From Candidatus Woesearchaeota archaeon (GTDB taxonomy: Archaea; Nanobdellota; Nanobdellia; SCGC-AAA011-G17; GW2011-AR20): a stretch of 22,656 nt of DNA. Position 1 is the first letter of the stretch. The number at the start of each line of letters is the position of its first letter. The stretch lies in NCBI GenBank assembly GCA_018302885.1, contig JAGVZC010000021.1:1-22656 (forward strand), written 5' to 3'. Made by a program: the position numbers and the translations under genes. Below the pieces are notes generated by a model that searched no databases, was not told the origin of the DNA, and saw nothing but the letters and a program-made list of their open reading frames with translations. This document shows, one piece after another, positions 20,977 to 22,656 of this stretch.

Positions 20977-21343
20977 AATAATTGAATTCCAAATTCTTAA
21001 TCAAGAGATTCAAAATCTTCAGCAGCAATTGCAAAATATAGATAACAGCATTCAGGAGCTTCATATTCTAAAAAATGGTTTGGAAGAGCTGGAAAGTGTG
21101 AAGGAAGAAAATGAAATATTAATTCCGCTGGGTCAGGGGATATTTACAAAAGGAAACATAAAAAATAAAAATGAACTGATAACAAATATTGGTTCCAATA
21201 TCATGGTTGAAAAGAATCTAAAAGAAACAAGGGATATGGTTAAGAAAAATATTTTGGAATTATCCATGGCACTGGAAAAAACTCAGGAAGAAATTAATAA
21301 AAATGTTGAGAAGATTCAGGAACTTCAAAAAGAATTAGAATAA
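20960..21343 (+). CDS. pfdA: Prefoldin subunit alpha
   Basis: Hexameric ATP-independent chaperone subunit that passes unfolded proteins to the thermosome. The 127 residues form the expected pair of long coiled coils (LQQQLQNIDNSIQELHILKN and LKETRDMVKKNILELSMALE) around the beta-hairpin core containing EILIPLGQGIFTKGNI and NELITNIGSNIMVEKN. Length is slightly under the usual 140. It overlaps L14e by 17 nt and so belongs to the ribosomal operon; in many archaea it sits instead near L18a/LX and ftsY. It ends 1 nt from the convergent lipoprotein gene. Confidence 0.95.
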   Translation: MSQKNKIIEFQILNQEIQNLQQQLQNIDNSIQELHILKNGLEELESVKEENEILIPLGQGIFTKGNIKNKNELITNIGSNIMVEKNLKETRDMVKKNILELSMALEKTQEEINKNVEKIQELQKELE

Positions 21344-21344
21344 A

Positions 21345-21974
21345 TTATCTTATGCAACGACCATTTCTACATCCATTTGGACACTCATAATACACTGACA
21401 TAAGGAAATTTCCTATGCAATAATATTCAATTAATTCAAATTCATCTTCTCCGTCTGGCCAAAGAGGTCTGCAACTGTCAGAATGTGTGTTTTCTGGGGT
21501 TTCAACAATTCCAAAATGGTAATAATCAATTCCATTATCACTATCATCACATTCAAATTCCACCTGATCTTCAGGCATACAACGAGCCCCATTAGTATAT
21601 TGATTTCCCACAACATAACAAACATAACCATCAGGGCAATCAAAATAAGAATGCCTCCATGTTATTCCATTATTCTCAACATAAGCTTCTTGAATTTCTG
21701 ATTCATTGTTAAGGCTGCATAAATCTATTGCAAAAGTTCTTGAATAATGATCACTGTATGTGCAATTAACATACCCAAATTCTGTTAAATTTATACCCCC
21801 ATCACTATCTTCACAACCAACAATAAAACGGGGTGCACGAACTGCAAATTGAGGAGCGGTTAAATCACCCCTTAATTTTTTGCCAATTTCACTTTGGCTG
21901 CATCCCTGTACAAAAAATATCAATATTAAAAAAACAGAAAAAATGATTATATTTATTTTTTTCAAATTAAACAC
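21345..21974 (-). CDS. Cys-rich lipoprotein with repeated modules, unknown function
   Basis: 209 residues: hydrophobic signal segment, lipobox FVQGC (Cys25), then two similar units. Unit 1 begins CEDSDGGINLTEFGYVN (about 54-70) and unit 2 CDDSDNGIDYYHFGIVE; each is followed by D/S-x-C and aromatic-rich segments, closing with YYECPNGCRNGRC. The C-DSD-G module and the terminal CxxGCxxGxC are of a style I associate with DPANN surface proteins; function unknown. The start is a GTG at 21974; a nearby ATG at 21978 is out of frame. CSQSEI at the lipid site matches the lipoprotein at 2831-3199. Confidence 0.85.
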   Translation of the reverse strand: MFNLKKINIIIFSVFLILIFFVQGCSQSEIGKKLRGDLTAPQFAVRAPRFIVGCEDSDGGINLTEFGYVNCTYSDHYSRTFAIDLCSLNNESEIQEAYVENNGITWRHSYFDCPDGYVCYVVGNQYTNGARCMPEDQVEFECDDSDNGIDYYHFGIVETPENTHSDSCRPLWPDGEDEFELIEYYCIGNFLMSVYYECPNGCRNGRCIR

Positions 21975-21996
21975 CCATTTATCAAAAGTTATAATT

Positions 21997-22006
21997 CTAT
22001 ATATAG
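21997..22006 (-). promoter_or_regulatory. TATA box of Cys-rich lipoprotein
   Basis: CTATATATAG, self-complementary, lies 23-32 nt upstream of the GTG start at 21974, the spacing of a leaderless archaeal promoter. Confidence 0.5.
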
Positions 22007-22028
22007 ATTTCCATTAAAAACAATAAGA

Positions 22029-22040
22029 TTTATATTAAAA
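22029..22040 (+). promoter_or_regulatory. TATA box of secreted protein gene
   Basis: TTTATATTAAAA is centred about 26 nt upstream of the ATG at 22059, predicting a start of transcription at that codon. It is divergent from the lipoprotein promoter about 25 nt away. Confidence 0.55.
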
Positions 22041-22058
22041 AAGATAATGGTATATTAC

Positions 22059-22656
22059 ATGAAAAGGGTTGTGATATTTATTATTTTATTGGTGGTTATT
22101 TCATCATCCGCATATGCATTTTCCATAAGGGATATTTTATCTGATTTCAGAGATTCATTCGTTGGTCTTGCAACAAAAACTGATTCCTCAATTGATAGCA
22201 GCCAGAGCGCATCTATATCGTCTTTATCTGATACATCCACAGATACTTCTTCAGTAAATTTGGATTTAACGCCAACAACAAATACGACAAATGGAACAAG
22301 CAATTTAGGAGAAACTCAAACAGCAACACTTCCTGGTGGTTTAACGCCGGCAGAAGAAACAGTCAGTTCAAAAGTATGCGCAGATGGAACTGGTTATAGT
22401 CAATGCAGTCAAACCAAACCTCTGTATTGTAATAATGGAGTTTTGATAAATAACTGCAATCAGTGCGGATGTCCAATTGAAAATGAATGCATAAATAACC
22501 AATGTATAAAAAAAGAGCCATATGATCCTGGAGGACAGGAAGGGAATGATGAAAATGATTTGAATATCCTCCCGCAGGTATTGCCAATTGGATTAAAAAT
22601 AGTGAAAATTCATGAAAGCATACAATTCCCTGTAATAGCAATAGATGAAAATGAAG
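22059..22656 (+). CDS. Secreted Cys-rich surface protein, C-terminus cut by window edge
   Basis: An open reading frame of 199 complete codons running off the right edge. It has a classical signal peptide (KRVVIFIILLVVISS, cleavage likely after AYA at residue 20), a Ser/Thr/Asn-rich linker of about 80 residues, and a Cys-rich domain at about 107-149 with CADGTGYSQCSQTKPLYCNN then CNQCGCPIENEC and a final CINNQC. This CxDGTxYxxCSxxKPxYC pattern is one I associate with secreted DPANN archaeal proteins; its ligand is unknown. An acidic Gly/Asn stretch follows and then a beta-rich segment. An in-frame ATG at 22047 would add four residues, but the TATA spacing favours 22059. Confidence 0.85.
   Translation, partial: MKRVVIFIILLVVISSSAYAFSIRDILSDFRDSFVGLATKTDSSIDSSQSASISSLSDTSTDTSSVNLDLTPTTNTTNGTSNLGETQTATLPGGLTPAEETVSSKVCADGTGYSQCSQTKPLYCNNGVLINNCNQCGCPIENECINNQCIKKEPYDPGGQEGNDENDLNILPQVLPIGLKIVKIHESIQFPVIAIDENE

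Noticed and set aside
22055..22641. Two minus-strand frames at the right edge
   Set aside because: The plus strand has a signal peptide, Cys-rich domain and promoter; the minus frames are shadows.

Overview
The window looks like a chromosomal segment of a low-GC archaeon, most likely a DPANN lineage of the Woesearchaeota/Pacearchaeota kind. The evidence is archaeal/eukaryal-type ribosomal proteins (eS4, eL14, eL19, eL32, eL34), aIF1, RNase P protein Rnp1, prefoldin alpha, an HMf-type histone, TATA-box promoters with mostly leaderless starts, a bulge-helix-bulge tRNA intron, and lipobox or signal-peptide proteins with Cys-rich modules of a style I associate with DPANN genomes. The lineage is inferred; no 16S rRNA gene is present.

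Left part (1-4566): a minus-strand valyl-tRNA synthetase runs off the left edge. A tRNA-Ile follows, with a PEBP-family lipoprotein gene 9 nt behind it. Next come three minus-strand genes: a small Cys-rich lipoprotein, a stand-alone tRNA-binding OB-fold protein and a cyclophilin lipoprotein. A four-tRNA run (Gly-CCC, Gln-CTG, Glu-CTC, Leu-CAG) follows. tRNA-Leu carries a 39-nt intron in its D arm, with a clear bulge-helix-bulge fold.

Middle (4591-6738): a tightly overlapping RNA-modification operon holds trmY (m1-pseudouridine 54 methyltransferase), a short KsgA/Dim1, a double zinc-ribbon protein of unknown role and an ASCH-domain protein. The last overlaps a convergent histone gene at its 3' end.

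Right (6892-21343): the archaeal S10-spc superoperon is essentially unbroken: L3-L4-L23-L2-S19-L22-S3-L29-aIF1-rnp1-S17-L14-L24-S4e-L5-S14-S8-L6-L32e-L19e-L18-S5-L30-L15-secY-DUF106 insertase-L34e-L14e-prefoldin alpha. Genes overlap or are separated by a few bases, so translational coupling is likely. The rnp1 gene is only 59 codons and easily missed. Adenylate kinase, cytidylate kinase and truB, common in this operon in other archaea, are absent here. A hairpin lies between two TATA boxes ahead of L3.

Right edge (21345-22656): a minus-strand lipoprotein with repeated Cys-rich modules shares the lipobox-proximal string CSQSEI with the small lipoprotein near 3130. A divergent secreted protein with a Cys-rich domain runs off the right edge. 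Apart from the tRNA intron, the window is mostly core translation and secretion machinery. I see no mobile element, CRISPR array or defence system.
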